Shown: piece after piece, positions 29,915-39,571 of the stretch
How the letters are laid out: every line of letters starts with the position of its first letter
How positions within the stretch are numbered: position 1 is the stretch's first letter
Assembly (NCBI RefSeq): GCF_001434145.1
Contig: NZ_AZED01000013.1
Coordinates: forward strand, 42,732 to 106,731
Direction: 5' to 3'
DNA length: 64,000 bases
DNA from: Lentilactobacillus otakiensis DSM 19908 = JCM 15040
GTDB lineage: Bacteria > Bacillota > Bacilli > Lactobacillales > Lactobacillaceae
Translations under genes and position numbers: made by a program
The notes under the pieces: model-generated
Told to the model about the DNA's origin: nothing
Database searches by the model: none
Seen by the model: only the letters and a program-made list of their open reading frames with translations

Positions 29915-30307
29915 TTAACGCTTTGAAAATTGTGAAGCTTTACGAGCCTTTTTAAGACCTGGCTTCTTACGTTCTTTCATACGAGCGTCACGGGTTAACA
30001 AACCTGCACGCTTCAATGGTCCACGGAAGTCGGGATCAACGGCAAGCAATGCACGAGCAATTCCATGACGAGTTGCTCCAGCTTGTCCGGAGAATCCACC
30101 ACCATTAACGTTAACCAAGGTATCATAGTTACCTAAAGTCTCAGTAACGTTGAATGGTTGCACAACAACTTCACGCAAGTTAGCAAAAGGAATGTAATCT
30201 TCAATTGCTTTGTCATTCATGATAATTTTTCCAGTTCCGGGTACCAAACGTACTCGAGCAACTGAATCTTTACGACGGCCAGTGCCGCGATATTGTACTT
30301 GAGCCAA
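29915..30307 (-). CDS. rpsI: 30S ribosomal protein S9
   Basis: S9 is a head protein of the small subunit; its C-terminal tail touches the P-site tRNA anticodon. The 130-aa protein has the family start [35 protein letters not shown] and the invariant C-terminal SKR. It follows rplM by 13 bp in the two-gene rplM-rpsI operon. Confidence 0.98.
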   Translation of the reverse strand: MAQVQYRGTGRRKDSVARVRLVPGTGKIIMNDKAIEDYIPFANLREVVVQPFNVTETLGNYDTLVNVNGGGFSGQAGATRHGIARALLAVDPDFRGPLKRAGLLTRDARMKERKKPGLKKARKASQFSKR

Positions 30308-30320
30308 AGTGAATTCCTCC

Positions 30321-30764
30321 TTAAATTAGGTTATTAATGTCTAATACTTCTGGTTTTTGAGCTTGATGATCGTGTTCAGGACCTGCATAGACATGTAACT
30401 TCAAACCAATTTTATGACCTAATGTTCCATGAGGAAGCATTCCTTTAACGGAAGTTTCAATTAACTTTTCGGGATTCTTAGCACGCAAATCACCGGCAGT
30501 TCGTTGCTTCAAGCCACCAATAAAGCGACTGTGATGATAATAGATCTTGCGAGTGTCTTTGCGACCAGTCAGACCTACTTTACTTGCATTAATAACAATC
30601 ACATTGTCCCCAGTATCAACGTTGGGTGTGAATGTCGGTTTATTCTTACCTCTTAAAATTGATGCTACTGCTGATGATAAACGTCCAAGAGATACGTCTG
30701 TTGCGTCAACAACGTACCATTTACGTTCTACTTCACCAGGTTTTGCCATATAAGTTGTACGCAC
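30321..30764 (-). CDS. rplM: 50S ribosomal protein L13
   Basis: L13 is an early-assembly large-subunit protein. The GTG ending at 30764, 8 bp after GGAGG, gives the standard 147 aa ([21 protein letters not shown]...). A longer in-frame reading back to an ATG at 30887 would run through the promoter and leader and has no ribosome binding site. [14 protein letters not shown] and [16 protein letters not shown] are conserved L13 blocks. The leader upstream is structured and may be the L13-binding autoregulatory RNA known in Bacilli. Confidence 0.97.
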   Translation of the reverse strand: MRTTYMAKPGEVERKWYVVDATDVSLGRLSSAVASILRGKNKPTFTPNVDTGDNVIVINASKVGLTGRKDTRKIYYHHSRFIGGLKQRTAGDLRAKNPEKLIETSVKGMLPHGTLGHKIGLKLHVYAGPEHDHQAQKPEVLDINNLI

Positions 30765-30842
30765 TGTATATTCCTCCATTGTTCCTGTGTTTGTTCGACA
30801 CCAAATAAGATTCCGGGGCTTATCGTGGGGCAAACAATACCA
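30765..30842 (-). promoter_or_regulatory. Putative L13 leader RNA (autoregulatory)
   Basis: From the predicted start site to rplM the ~78-nt leader can fold with ATTGTT (30833-30838) pairing AACAAT (30778-30783), which closes right next to the GGAGG, and an inner ATAAG/CTTAT helix (30819-30823 and 30805-30809). Rfam describes L13 leaders in front of rplM-rpsI in Bacilli. I did not verify a match to that model. Confidence 0.5.
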
Positions 30843-30848
30843 ATTAAC

Positions 30849-30877
30849 ATAATACAAATTATTCCCATGAAAGTCAA
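30849..30877 (-). promoter_or_regulatory. rplM-rpsI promoter
   Basis: A -35 TTGACT (30872-30877) and -10 TATTAT (30849-30854) lie 17 bp apart on the minus strand, between truA and rplM. Confidence 0.8.
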
Positions 30878-30890
30878 TCAGTTTCACAAA

Positions 30891-31694
30891 TTAACGTTGT
30901 CGTTTTGGTAATTTTGTTGGATGTTTAGGATCTTCACCCTCATAATACACTTTTTTGAGATATAAACCGGACGCTGGCATTGTTCGTCTGGCCTGATCAC
31001 GGTCCTTGACGTCGTATAAGCGCAATATATCGTGCTCAGGGCGCATTTGGGACCCAATCTCAACAACTACCCCAACCATGATTCGAACCATGTTGTAGAG
31101 GAAGCCATTGCCATAGAACTCAAGCCGAATTTCATTGGCATCTTTCTCAAGTGATGCGTTTGCTTCATAAATTGTTCGAACATTTGAGCGGGCAGTTGAT
31201 CCTGATGCAACAAAGCTTGAAAAATCATGTTCACCAATAAAATCATTCATTGCGGTTTGAACTCGCTCAATATCAATTGGAAAACGCCAATTACCAGTAT
31301 AGTTTCGTTTAAACGGATCCTTAAATTCTCCCAAATCTAAACGATAGACGTACCGTTTTCCAGAGACATCATAGCGTGCATGAAAATCATCAGATACTTT
31401 CTCAGCTTTTTTAATTTCCATATCAAGGGGCAATAGACTGTTGAGTCCCCGATAAATCGCCTTGGTTGGCAAATCAAACGGAAAATCAAAGTGGACTACC
31501 TGACCAAGGGCATGAACGCCAGCGTCTGTTCTGCCAGACCCGTAAACAACGATCGGGGGATCAGGGTTCTTCGCCATGATATTGACTTTTTGGGTGATGA
31601 CACCCTCAATTGTTCTTCGCTTGGGCTGCCGTTCAAAGCCACTGAACAGCGTGCCATCATATGCTAATGTCACTTTGTAACGAATCTTGATCAC
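30891..31694 (-). CDS. truA: tRNA pseudouridine(38-40) synthase
   Basis: TruA converts uridines 38-40 in the tRNA anticodon stem to pseudouridine. The 267-aa protein has the catalytic Asp in YGSGRTDAGVHALGQ (near residue 56), the start RYKVTLAYDGTLFSGFE and FRRTMPASGLYL-type C-terminal blocks. The start is unclear: the GTG at 31694 is directly attached to GAGGTG, while the more usual N-terminus (RYKVTLAYDG) lies a few codons later without an ATG. It is the last gene of the ecfA1-ecfA2-ecfT-truA transcript. Confidence 0.94.
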   Translation of the reverse strand: MIKIRYKVTLAYDGTLFSGFERQPKRRTIEGVITQKVNIMAKNPDPPIVVYGSGRTDAGVHALGQVVHFDFPFDLPTKAIYRGLNSLLPLDMEIKKAEKVSDDFHARYDVSGKRYVYRLDLGEFKDPFKRNYTGNWRFPIDIERVQTAMNDFIGEHDFSSFVASGSTARSNVRTIYEANASLEKDANEIRLEFYGNGFLYNMVRIMVGVVVEIGSQMRPEHDILRLYDVKDRDQARRTMPASGLYLKKVYYEGEDPKHPTKLPKRQR

Positions 31695-31695
31695 C

Positions 31696-32493
31696 TCAAT
31701 TATTTCTTATGAATAAAACAAGGACACCAACCAGCAGAAAGGCCACCCAGCTAATGGTGTCTTTTCTCTGCCAACGATATACCCGATATTTACTGCGATG
31801 CTCGCTGTCGGTAAATCCACGAGCTTCCATCGCGGTTGACAAATTTTCCGCGTGATTAATCGCACCGGTGAACAGTGGGACTAAGAGTGGAACCGCCGCT
31901 TGAATCCGATGCTTTAAGCTCCCGGAACCAAAGTCCACCCCTCTTGATCGCTGAGCATTAAGAATTGTTTCCATTTCATCCATTAACGTTGGCACAAATC
32001 GTAACGCGATTGAGAGCATTAACGCGAGTGTATCAACGGGAAAGTGAACTTTTTTAAGCGGCTTTAAAACCGTCTGGACCCCATCCGCAATTGCCAATGG
32101 CGTTGTAGTCAAAGTCAAAACGGTGGAAATCATAATAATCAGTAAAAATCGAACAAAGATGTAGCCGCCATTAATCAAACTGGTATCACTCACAGAAAAC
32201 GGTCCAAAATGCCAATAAACATGCCCACCACTGCTGAATAAAATCTGCAGTAAAACGGTGAAAATAATCAACCAGATCAACGGTCGAATGCCTTTCAAAA
32301 AATAACCAATTGAAACTCCAGACATGACGACCACAATCAGAATCAATACGCTCAACGAGGCATATGTCCAAACATTATTCGCGAAAAAGATCACGATCAC
32401 GAAGTAAAAGCTCAGCATCAGCTTGGATTGGGGGCTCATTTGATGGACCCATGATTTGCCGGGCAAGTAACGGCCAAAAAGAAAATTACTCAT
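31696..32493 (-). CDS. ecfT: ECF transporter transmembrane coupling subunit EcfT
   Basis: EcfT couples the two ATPases to interchangeable S components for vitamin import. It is 265 aa from the ATG ending at 32493, 8 bp after GGAGG; upstream in-frame codons lack such a site. It has about five membrane spans and the two ATPase-contacting signatures AQRSRGVDF and AMEARGFTD (the Ala-Arg-Gly/Ser motif pair). It overlaps the end of ecfA2 by 8 bp. Confidence 0.96.
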   Translation of the reverse strand: MSNFLFGRYLPGKSWVHQMSPQSKLMLSFYFVIVIFFANNVWTYASLSVLILIVVVMSGVSIGYFLKGIRPLIWLIIFTVLLQILFSSGGHVYWHFGPFSVSDTSLINGGYIFVRFLLIIMISTVLTLTTTPLAIADGVQTVLKPLKKVHFPVDTLALMLSIALRFVPTLMDEMETILNAQRSRGVDFGSGSLKHRIQAAVPLLVPLFTGAINHAENLSTAMEARGFTDSEHRSKYRVYRWQRKDTISWVAFLLVGVLVLFIRNN

Positions 32494-33361
32494 GTTCCTG
32501 CCCTCCTTGGACCAGCTGGGCGATTTCGTCAGCGAGTTTCTCAATCGTTAAAGGCGTATGCCTCAGCGGCACCCCTTCGTCCACCAAGCGAGTTGCAAAT
32601 TCTGCACTGCTCGGCAAATCAAGGTGCATGCTGTAAACCCACTGAGGATTAGAAAAGATTTCTTGAGGATTCCCATGTTTCACAATTTTTCCCTGATCCA
32701 TCACAATCACGTCAGACGCGTAATCAACCACGTCATCCATTTGGTGGGTAACGAGAATGATCGTCATATGTTGTTGATCGTGAAGTTCTTGTGCCAGATC
32801 CATGATTTCTTTATGACCGCGAGGATCCAAGCCAGCTGTGGGTTCGTCAAGAATCAAAATTTGAGGCTTCATTGCCAAAACACCGGCAATTGCCACACGT
32901 CTCATCTGACCGCCAGAAAGATCGAAGGGTGATTTTTCACTAAGGTTCTCGTCCAATCCGACTAACTTCATCGCATCTTCAGCATCCCGCCTAGCATCTT
33001 GTTCAGATACGCCGTAATTTTTAGGGCCAAACATAATATCTTTAATTACCGTTTCTTCGAAAAGTTGTTTTTCAGGAAATTGAAAAACCATGCCGACATG
33101 CTTACGAAGTTGTTTTAAATTCTTATTAGTGGTGTTTGGATTAATGGTGCGACCATATACGGCAATCTCCCCAGTAGTTGGCTTAAGCAGCGCGTTAATG
33201 TGCTGTACCAGCGTCGATTTCCCACTCCCGGTATGTCCGATGATCGCTGTAAAAGACCCAGGAGCAATTGTCACCGATACATTGTCGAGTGCATCTTGGG
33301 CAAATGGGGTATTTACTTGGTATGTGTGGGTTACTTGGTTGAAATTAATTTCTTGATCCAT
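32486..33361 (-). CDS. ecfA2: ECF transporter ATPase EcfA2
   Basis: EcfA2 is one of two ATPases energising group II ECF importers. The 291-aa protein has Walker A IGHTGSGKST (near residue 36), Q-loop VFQFPEKQLFEETV, signature DLSGGQMRRVAIAG, Walker B ILILDEPTAGLDPRG and the switch His in ILVTHQMDD. Its ATG follows GAGAGGTTAATCAC and lies 31 bp inside the ecfA1 3' end, an overlap that enforces balanced synthesis. Confidence 0.97.
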   Translation of the reverse strand: MDQEINFNQVTHTYQVNTPFAQDALDNVSVTIAPGSFTAIIGHTGSGKSTLVQHINALLKPTTGEIAVYGRTINPNTTNKNLKQLRKHVGMVFQFPEKQLFEETVIKDIMFGPKNYGVSEQDARRDAEDAMKLVGLDENLSEKSPFDLSGGQMRRVAIAGVLAMKPQILILDEPTAGLDPRGHKEIMDLAQELHDQQHMTIILVTHQMDDVVDYASDVIVMDQGKIVKHGNPQEIFSNPQWVYSMHLDLPSSAEFATRLVDEGVPLRHTPLTIEKLADEIAQLVQGGQEHE

Positions 33362-34164
33362 GTGATTAACCTCTCGTCATTGAGATATTGGCTATGCGAG
33401 TCGATTCCACGTGCTTTAAGTGCTGTCATTAGTTGGGAAGTGAAGGGTGCCGATAAGCCAATCGATTCCAATTTTTCAATGTCGCCAAAAATGTTATCAG
33501 GTTTGTCCTCTTCGACAATGGCACCATTATTAACAACGATTACCCAATCTGCACCGGCTGCTTCGTCAATATCATGCGTGATCGAAATAACCGTTAGCTT
33601 ATTTTGCTTTTTTATCTCATTAACAAGACTGAGAATTTCCTGACGACCACGCGGATCGAGCATACTGGTTGCCTCATCCAAAATGATGATCTTGGGGCTG
33701 AGAGCAACAATGCCGGCAATGGCGACTCGTTGTTTCTGTCCACCTGATAAATTGGCAGGAATTCTGTCTCGAAATTCCCACATGCCAACCTGGCGCAAGC
33801 TTTTTTCAACAATTCGATGCATTTCTTCACGGGGAACCTGACGATTTTCAAGCCCGAACGCAACATCATCTTCGACGGTCGCACCAACAAATTGATCTTC
33901 TGGATTCTGAAATACCATTCCGATTTTGTTGCGAATCTCAAAGATATTCTCATCGTTAACAGTTAAACCATCGACAACGATTTGCCCTGATTTTAATACG
34001 ATTAGTCCATCAATCAATCTTGCAAGGGTACTTTTCCCACTACCATTTTGTCCAATAATTGCGGTCCATTCACCTTCGTGAACATCCATTGATAGTTTAT
34101 CAAAGAGCAGGGGCTGATCTGGGTAATTAAATGAAATGTTTTTGATTTGAATAATGTCTTTCAT
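33331..34164 (-). CDS. ecfA1: ECF transporter ATPase EcfA1
   Basis: EcfA1 pairs with EcfA2 under EcfT. The 277-aa protein starts at the ATG ending at 34164, behind GAGGAATATC. It has Walker A IGQNGSGKST, Q-loop VFQNPEDQFVGATV, signature NLSGGQKQRVAIAG, Walker B IIILDEATSMLDPRG (Ala instead of Pro after Glu, usual for EcfA1) and VISITHDIDEA. It opens the ecfA1-ecfA2-ecfT-truA operon behind rplQ. Confidence 0.97.
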   Translation of the reverse strand: MKDIIQIKNISFNYPDQPLLFDKLSMDVHEGEWTAIIGQNGSGKSTLARLIDGLIVLKSGQIVVDGLTVNDENIFEIRNKIGMVFQNPEDQFVGATVEDDVAFGLENRQVPREEMHRIVEKSLRQVGMWEFRDRIPANLSGGQKQRVAIAGIVALSPKIIILDEATSMLDPRGRQEILSLVNEIKKQNKLTVISITHDIDEAAGADWVIVVNNGAIVEEDKPDNIFGDIEKLESIGLSAPFTSQLMTALKARGIDSHSQYLNDERLITWIKKLISTK

Positions 34165-34200
34165 GATATTCCTCGAGTCGTGCTGTGTGTTTGTATGTAC

Positions 34201-34308
34201 AAAAAAATCACTTACAGGTAATCGGTGCATGAGATAAGTCCCACATTCAAACTAGACTAGGAACTATGTTCCACCATCATAACGTTCTATACCAAAAACC
34301 TGAGTGAT
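34201..34308 (-). terminator. Candidate long-stem terminator or leader structure between rplQ and ecfA1
   Basis: On the minus strand ATCACTCAGGT (34298-34308) can pair with ACCTG-TA-AGTGAT (34207-34219; 11 bp with a 2-nt bulge), directly followed by TTTTTT. The 78-nt apical region contains its own GGAAC/GTTCC hairpin (34260-34272). It could simply end the S10-spc-alpha transcript or control entry into ecfA1. Confidence 0.45.
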
Positions 34309-34343
34309 TCTCGTGATAAATATGTGATTTGGTTTAATACTAG

Positions 34344-34727
34344 TTAGTCAACTAACTCTAAAATGACCATTGGAGCACCGTCGCCACGACGAGGCATGGT
34401 CTTCAAAATTCGTGTATATCCACCATTACGATCAGCATACTTTGTAGCTAATTCGCCAAATACTTTTTGCAAAGCAGTAGTAACGTTAATGTCGTCACCA
34501 TCTTCTTTAACATCAGCAACAACATCACGAACAAATGATGCAGCTTGACGACGGGCGTGTAAATCGCCACGCTTACCAAGTGAAATCATCTTGTCGGTAG
34601 TTGAGCGAACTTCCTTAGCTTTAGCTTCAGTGGTGATGATTTGACCATGAATGATCAATTCAGTAGTCAAGTTACGAAGTAATGAGCGACGATGTGCACT
34701 ACTACGTTGTAATTTCCGATAACCCAT
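34344..34727 (-). CDS. rplQ: 50S ribosomal protein L17
   Basis: L17 lies near the peptide exit tunnel. The 127-aa standard form starts at the ATG ending at 34727, with AGGAGG 10 bp upstream; an in-frame extension runs back into rpoA and is not used. It has [19 protein letters not shown] and ends [13 protein letters not shown]. It is the last gene of the alpha operon after rpoA. Confidence 0.97.
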   Translation of the reverse strand: MGYRKLQRSSAHRRSLLRNLTTELIIHGQIITTEAKAKEVRSTTDKMISLGKRGDLHARRQAASFVRDVVADVKEDGDDINVTTALQKVFGELATKYADRNGGYTRILKTMPRRGDGAPMVILELVD

Positions 34728-34755
34728 AATTGGATGTCCTCCTTCTTTATCTTTA

Positions 34756-35706
34756 TTAGTCTTCTTTACGAAGTGAAAGGCCCAAAGCAGCAAGCTTTTC
34801 TTTAACTTCTTCAAGTGACTTACGGCCAAGATTACGAACCTTCATCATATCAGCTTCGGTCTTCTCTGTAAGCTCTTGAACAGTATTAATGCCGGCACGT
34901 TTAAGACAGTTGTATGAACGAACTGAAAGGTCCAATTCTTCAATTGTCATTTCCAACATTTTTTCTTTGTGGGTTTCCTCTTTTTCAACCATGATTTCGG
35001 TATTCTTAGCTTCATCAGTTAAGTCAACAAACATCTCTAAATGTTCAGTTAAGATCTTAGCTGCCAAACTAACGGCCTCACTTGGGGTGATTGAACCATC
35101 AGTCCAAATATCCAAGGTAAGCTTATCAAAATCATCACGTTGACCAACCCGTGTACTTTCAACCTGATAGTTGACACGTTCGATTGGGGTATAAATAGAA
35201 TCGACGGGTAGCACACCGATAGGCATTTCAGAACTGCGCTTCTTGTTTTCAACAGCTGAAACGTACCCACGACCTTTGTTGGCAGTTAACCGCATGTGGA
35301 ATGTGGCACCTTCAGCAACGGTTGCGATGTGCAAATCAGGGTTCAGAACAGTTACATCACCGTCAGCTTGAATATCACCGGCAGTAACGTCAGCAGGACC
35401 AATTACATCGATTTCCAAATTTTCTTCTTCATCTTCTGGCCCATCTAATTTCAAAGAAATTTTCTTAACATTCAAGATAATTTGAGTAACATCTTCGACA
35501 ACACCTTTGATCGTCGAAAATTCGTGCAGAACATCATCAATCTGGATACTTGTAACCGCAGCACCTGGAAGTGATGATAATAATGTACGTCTCAGTGAAT
35601 TTCCGAGAGTTGTACCATATCCACGTTCGAGCGGTTCAACGACGACTTCCCCAAAATTACTAGTTTCTTCAATTTTATGAATGTTAGGCTTTTCAAATTC
35701 AATCAT
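34756..35706 (-). CDS. rpoA: DNA-directed RNA polymerase subunit alpha
   Basis: The alpha subunit dimer seeds RNA polymerase assembly. The 316-aa protein has the N-terminal assembly domain (about 1-230, with [22 protein letters not shown]) and the C-terminal UP-element and activator-binding domain (about 245-316, with [26 protein letters not shown]). Two in-frame ATGs exist: the one ending at 35706 gives the usual MIEFEKPNI start, while the one at 35715 is closer to AAAGGGG. It is in the order rpsM-rpsK-rpoA-rplQ. Confidence 0.97.
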   Translation of the reverse strand: MIEFEKPNIHKIEETSNFGEVVVEPLERGYGTTLGNSLRRTLLSSLPGAAVTSIQIDDVLHEFSTIKGVVEDVTQIILNVKKISLKLDGPEDEEENLEIDVIGPADVTAGDIQADGDVTVLNPDLHIATVAEGATFHMRLTANKGRGYVSAVENKKRSSEMPIGVLPVDSIYTPIERVNYQVESTRVGQRDDFDKLTLDIWTDGSITPSEAVSLAAKILTEHLEMFVDLTDEAKNTEIMVEKEETHKEKMLEMTIEELDLSVRSYNCLKRAGINTVQELTEKTEADMMKVRNLGRKSLEEVKEKLAALGLSLRKED

Positions 35707-35799
35707 TCTTATCATTAACCCCTTTCAAAACGCGTGAGTCTTCATGCAAAATATCAATATGCTTAAACAAAGTAATATTCACTATATTGAATGTCTTAA

Positions 35800-36189
35800 T
35801 TAAACTCGACGACGCTTTGGAGGACGAGAACCATTGTGAGGTACCGGAGTAACATCACGAATAGCAGTAACTTCTAGTCCAGTTGCTTGGAGTGCACGGA
35901 TAGCAGACTCACGGCCTGAACCAGGTCCTTTAACAGCAACTTCAACGGACTTCATGCCATGTTCCATTGATGCTTTAGCAGCAGCTTCAGCAGCCATTTG
36001 TGCTGCGAAAGGTGTTGACTTACGACTTCCACGGAATCCTAATGCACCAGCAGATGACCAAGAAACCGCATTTCCAGTGGTGTCGGTAATCATAACTAAA
36101 GTATTGTTGAATGTTGAATGGATATGTGCAACACCGGCAGCAATATTCTTTTTAGCACGACGTTTACGACTTGTCTTTTTATTTACCAT
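35800..36189 (-). CDS. rpsK: 30S ribosomal protein S11
   Basis: S11 forms part of the small-subunit platform near the E site. The 129-aa protein has [34 protein letters not shown] and the conserved C-terminus [18 protein letters not shown]. It lies between rpsM and rpoA; a roughly 95-bp gap follows before rpoA. Confidence 0.98.
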   Translation of the reverse strand: MVNKKTSRKRRAKKNIAAGVAHIHSTFNNTLVMITDTTGNAVSWSSAGALGFRGSRKSTPFAAQMAAEAAAKASMEHGMKSVEVAVKGPGSGRESAIRALQATGLEVTAIRDVTPVPHNGSRPPKRRRV

Positions 36190-36214
36190 AAAAACTGATG
36201 ACCTCCTTCTTTAA

Positions 36215-36577
36215 TTATTTTCTTCTACCAGCAGCAACTTTGCTACCTTTACGAGTGCGGGCGTTGTTCTTGGTATGTTGACCACGAACTGGCAGTCCAC
36301 GACGATGACGCATTCCACGATATGATCCAATTTCTTGGAGTCGTTTAATGTTCATACTTACTTCCCGACGTAAGTCACCTTCGATTTTAAGATCGCCGAC
36401 AACTTCACGGATTTTGTCTTCTTGGTCTGGTGTTAAATCACGAACACGAACATCCTCAGAAACTCCAGCTTTAGCTAAAACTTTTTGAGCAGTTGTGTTA
36501 CCAATACCAAAAATATAAGTTAAACCGATAACAATTCGCTTGTCACGGGGTAAATCAATTCCGGCAATACGAGCCAT
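36215..36577 (-). CDS. rpsM: 30S ribosomal protein S13
   Basis: S13 is in the small-subunit head and bridges to L5 and the P-site tRNA. The 120-aa protein starts [21 protein letters not shown] and has [25 protein letters not shown] and a basic C-terminal tail (GRRK). It follows rpmJ in the alpha operon. Confidence 0.98.
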   Translation of the reverse strand: MARIAGIDLPRDKRIVIGLTYIFGIGNTTAQKVLAKAGVSEDVRVRDLTPDQEDKIREVVGDLKIEGDLRREVSMNIKRLQEIGSYRGMRHRRGLPVRGQHTKNNARTRKGSKVAAGRRK

Positions 36578-36601
36578 TGAGCATACACCTCCTGTTTATG
36601 T

Positions 36602-36721
36602 TTATTTACCTTGGCGCTGTTTGTGCTTTGGGTTTGCTGAGCAAATAACCATTACTCGGCCTTTTCTTTTGATGATCTTGCAATGTTCACACATTTTTCG
36701 TACTGATGGTCGTACTTTCAT
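36602..36721 (-). CDS. rpmJ: 50S ribosomal protein L36 (zinc-binding form)
   Basis: This 39-aa gene begins [20 protein letters not shown] and ends [10 protein letters not shown]. Cys11, Cys14, Cys27 and His33 form the zinc ribbon of the C+ type of L36, which organises 23S rRNA helices near the L7/L12 stalk base. It lies between infA and rpsM, with GAGGAGGGTTAAAA before the ATG. Confidence 0.97.
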   Translation of the reverse strand: MKVRPSVRKMCEHCKIIKRKGRVMVICSANPKHKQRQGK

Positions 36722-36757
36722 TTTTAACCCTCCTCGAAAAAAAATGACGAAAAAGGA

Positions 36758-36976
36758 CTACTTAAATCTATAAGTAATACGTCCTTTAGTTAAGTCGTAA
36801 GGAGACATTTCAACCGTAACCTTGTCACCAGGAAGGATTCGAATATAATGCATCCGAATCTTACCAGAAACATGGGCTAGGATTTCATGCCCGTTTTCAA
36901 GTTCAACTCGAAACATTGCATTGGGCAATGTTTCAACAACTTTTCCTTCGACTTCAATAACATTATCTTTAGCCAC
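36758..36976 (-). CDS. infA: Translation initiation factor IF-1
   Basis: IF-1 occupies the A site during initiation. The 72-aa OB-fold protein has the standard [29 protein letters not shown] and ends GRITYRF(K). It starts with GTG after GGAGGTGTAATTGA. A promoter with a perfect -10 lies upstream, so infA can begin its own transcript inside the superoperon. Confidence 0.98.
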   Translation of the reverse strand: MAKDNVIEVEGKVVETLPNAMFRVELENGHEILAHVSGKIRMHYIRILPGDKVTVEMSPYDLTKGRITYRFK

Positions 36977-37054
36977 TCAATTACACCTCCAATGTTAAAT
37001 TAGATTGAATAAATTAAATTAATCTTGACAAACCTTTGACAGTTTAACACATTC

Positions 37055-37083
37055 ATTATATTTCATCAATCTAACTGACTCAA
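37055..37083 (-). promoter_or_regulatory. Internal promoter before infA
   Basis: A -35 TTGAGT (37078-37083) and a perfect -10 TATAAT (37055-37060) lie 17 bp apart on the minus strand in the adk-infA gap. It would drive infA-rpmJ-rpsM-rpsK-rpoA-rplQ. Confidence 0.75.
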
Positions 37084-37100
37084 CACATAATTAGTTAGGC

Positions 37101-37757
37101 TTAGAGTGTGCTTAGAATTTTATCAACATTTTGCCAAACTTCGTCAATGTCTTTGCTTCCATCAACATTGAATAGAAGATCGCGATCCTTATAGTATGCA
37201 ATCAATGGTGTATTCATCTTAACGTTTACTTTAAGACGGTTTTTAACAGCTTCGGGTTTGTCGTCCTCACGCTGGTAAAATTCATGCCCACCACAGACAT
37301 CACACGTTCCTGGAACTTTAGGCATGTGGTACAACTTATGATAAGTTGCACCACATTTCTTACAGATGAATCGGCCTGACAAACGCTCAGTCAACAGCTT
37401 AGGATCAACATCAATGTTGATCACAGCTGTAAGCGGCTTGTCTAAGTCCTTAGTCATTTGAGACAATGCATCTGCTTGCTCCAAGGTTCTTGGATAACCA
37501 TCTAATAAAAAGCCGGGCTTTGTATCAGCTTGAGATAATCGTTCTTTCACAATTCCGTTGGTCACTTCATCTGGAACCAAATTTCCTTTATCAGTGAATT
37601 CTTTCGCCTTAACCCCAAGAGGTGTGCTATTAGAAATCGCATCACGGAACATGTCTCCGGTTGAAATGTGAGGAACATGATACTTATCCACAATAAATTG
37701 TGCTTGAGTACCCTTCCCTGCGCCAGGCAATCCCATTAATATCAAGTTCAATGACAT
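37101..37757 (-). CDS. adk: Adenylate kinase
   Basis: Adk converts AMP + ATP to 2 ADP. The 218-aa long-form enzyme has the P-loop [10 protein letters not shown] (near residue 8), the AMP-binding HISTGDMFR, and a zinc-binding [13 protein letters not shown] and CDVCGGHEF (four Cys, about residues 130-153), usual in Gram-positives. It lies between secY and infA, as in most Firmicutes. Confidence 0.97.
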   Translation of the reverse strand: MSLNLILMGLPGAGKGTQAQFIVDKYHVPHISTGDMFRDAISNSTPLGVKAKEFTDKGNLVPDEVTNGIVKERLSQADTKPGFLLDGYPRTLEQADALSQMTKDLDKPLTAVINIDVDPKLLTERLSGRFICKKCGATYHKLYHMPKVPGTCDVCGGHEFYQREDDKPEAVKNRLKVNVKMNTPLIAYYKDRDLLFNVDGSKDIDEVWQNVDKILSTL

Positions 37758-37795
37758 CTAATTTTCCTCCTTGTCAATAGTTGGATTAGTTGAAA

Positions 37796-39112
37796 TTAAT
37801 CATCAGTTGGTCGATTTTCATGGATGAAGCCAACATACTCACGCTTCATCATTAACCCACGAATCTGACGAATCGTTTCAATTGCAACACCAACAACGAT
37901 TAGTAGACTAGTTCCACCCAAACCAATTGATTCGTCCAAGTTCCATAAGTTTTGTGCAATCAGAGGGATCAAAGCAACCACCCCTAAGAACAATGCACCT
38001 ACAGTACTTAACTTCATCAATAAGTCTGAAACATAAGATTGTGTCTCATGTCCTGGCCATACACCAGGGATGTAACTACCTTGCTTTTGCAAGTTCTCAG
38101 AAAGTTTTTCTGGGTTAACTTGAACAAATGCATAGAAGAAAGTAAACATGATAATCAGAATTGTATAGAAAGCTGCACCAGTTGGTGTCTGCATATTAAA
38201 CAAATTGTTTAATACTTGGAACCAGGTTGCAGTTGAATAATTGTTAGTGAACGCCATCAATATAGTTTGAGGAGTTGCAATGAATGAACTTGCAAAGATA
38301 ACTGGAATAACACCGGCAACGTTAACTTTTAGTGGAAGATAACTGCTGTCTGGCGAACCAGAAACTCTTCTAGTATATTGAATAGGAACTCGTCGTTCAG
38401 CTTGTTGAACCCAAGTAACAAAGGTCACGATAACCAGAACAATGATCAGTAATGCAACCGCAAAAAGGATTGGTTGCCACAAATCTGCTCCGGTAACACC
38501 AACAAAGTACTGTGTCCACAATGACTGAAGGCCAACAGGGATTCGAGCAATGATACCTGCAAAGATAATCATTGAGATTCCGTTTCCTAAGCCTCGTTCA
38601 GTAATCATGTCACCCATCCAAGTTGTTAACATTGTCCCACCAGTTAAAATTAATCCGATGATCACAAACGTTTTAATACTAGGATTCTGAACAAGATTTA
38701 AGCTACTCAACTGATTAAATCCGGCGGTAATTCCAACGGATTGGAAAAATGCCAGGATCACAGTTAAATATCTTGTATGCTGATTCAACTTACGACGTCC
38801 AACTTCACCTTGTTTACCCCATTCAACATATCGCGGAACGATATCCATCTGAAGCAACTGGATGATAATTTGTGCTGTAATGTAAGGGGAAACTCCCATT
38901 GCAAAGATTGAATAGTTGGTAAGTCCACCACCACTAAAGGTGTTTAAAATACTAACTAATCCAGAAGATGCAACGGATGTTAATGCTTTGGCATTGATCC
39001 CGGGAACAGTTATGTATGCTCCCAATCGGAATATAACTAGGACAAACAAAGTGAAAAGCATCTTATTACGAATATCTTTTACTTTGAATGCTTTTGCTAA
39101 AGTCGAAAGCAT
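37796..39112 (-). CDS. secY: Preprotein translocase subunit SecY
   Basis: SecY forms the SecYEG channel for protein export and membrane insertion. The 438-aa, ten-span membrane protein has conserved GINAKAL, SPYITAQIIIQLLQMDIVP and QGSYIPGVWPG in the C-terminal cytosolic loops. Its ATG shares one base with the rplO stop (TAATG), so the two are coupled. Confidence 0.98.
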   Translation of the reverse strand: MLSTLAKAFKVKDIRNKMLFTLFVLVIFRLGAYITVPGINAKALTSVASSGLVSILNTFSGGGLTNYSIFAMGVSPYITAQIIIQLLQMDIVPRYVEWGKQGEVGRRKLNQHTRYLTVILAFFQSVGITAGFNQLSSLNLVQNPSIKTFVIIGLILTGGTMLTTWMGDMITERGLGNGISMIIFAGIIARIPVGLQSLWTQYFVGVTGADLWQPILFAVALLIIVLVIVTFVTWVQQAERRVPIQYTRRVSGSPDSSYLPLKVNVAGVIPVIFASSFIATPQTILMAFTNNYSTATWFQVLNNLFNMQTPTGAAFYTILIIMFTFFYAFVQVNPEKLSENLQKQGSYIPGVWPGHETQSYVSDLLMKLSTVGALFLGVVALIPLIAQNLWNLDESIGLGGTSLLIVVGVAIETIRQIRGLMMKREYVGFIHENRPTDD

Positions 39113-39546
39113 TAAACCACCTCGATTTTACCGCCCGCATTTTCAATTACGGATTGTGCAGATTTTGAAAATTTGTTAGCTTTAACGGTCAACTTTTTGG
39201 TCAGTTCACCTTCACCAAGAATCTTGATGCCTGACTTGGCATTATTAACGATTCCTGATTGTTGAAGCAATTCCGGAGTCACTTCAGTACCGTTGTCAAA
39301 AGTTTCAAGCTTAGCAACATTAACAACAGCATATTCCTTACGGTTGATGTTGTTGAATCCACGTTTAGGAATTCGACGATACAATGGCATTTGGCCACCT
39401 TCGAAACCTACACGAGTCTTGCTACGAGCCTTTTGACCCTTTTGGCCACGTCCAGCAGTCTTACCTTTACCGGCAGAACGGCCACGACCTTTACGAGTAC
39501 GTAATGAACGAGAACCTTCAGCAGCCTTCAATTCATTTAATTTCAT
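39112..39546 (-). CDS. rplO: 50S ribosomal protein L15
   Basis: L15 is an early large-subunit assembly protein. The 144-aa protein has the Gly/Arg/Lys-rich N-terminal extension ([22 protein letters not shown]) and the motif [17 protein letters not shown]. It lies between rpmD and secY in the spc operon. Confidence 0.98.
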   Translation of the reverse strand: MKLNELKAAEGSRSLRTRKGRGRSAGKGKTAGRGQKGQKARSKTRVGFEGGQMPLYRRIPKRGFNNINRKEYAVVNVAKLETFDNGTEVTPELLQQSGIVNNAKSGIKILGEGELTKKLTVKANKFSKSAQSVIENAGGKIEVV

Positions 39547-39571
39547 GAAATTGGCACCTCCTTACTAATTA

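Noticed and set aside
30765..30887. N-terminal extension of L13
   Set aside because: The in-frame extension spans the promoter and leader and lacks a ribosome binding site; the GTG at 30764 gives the universal L13 length.
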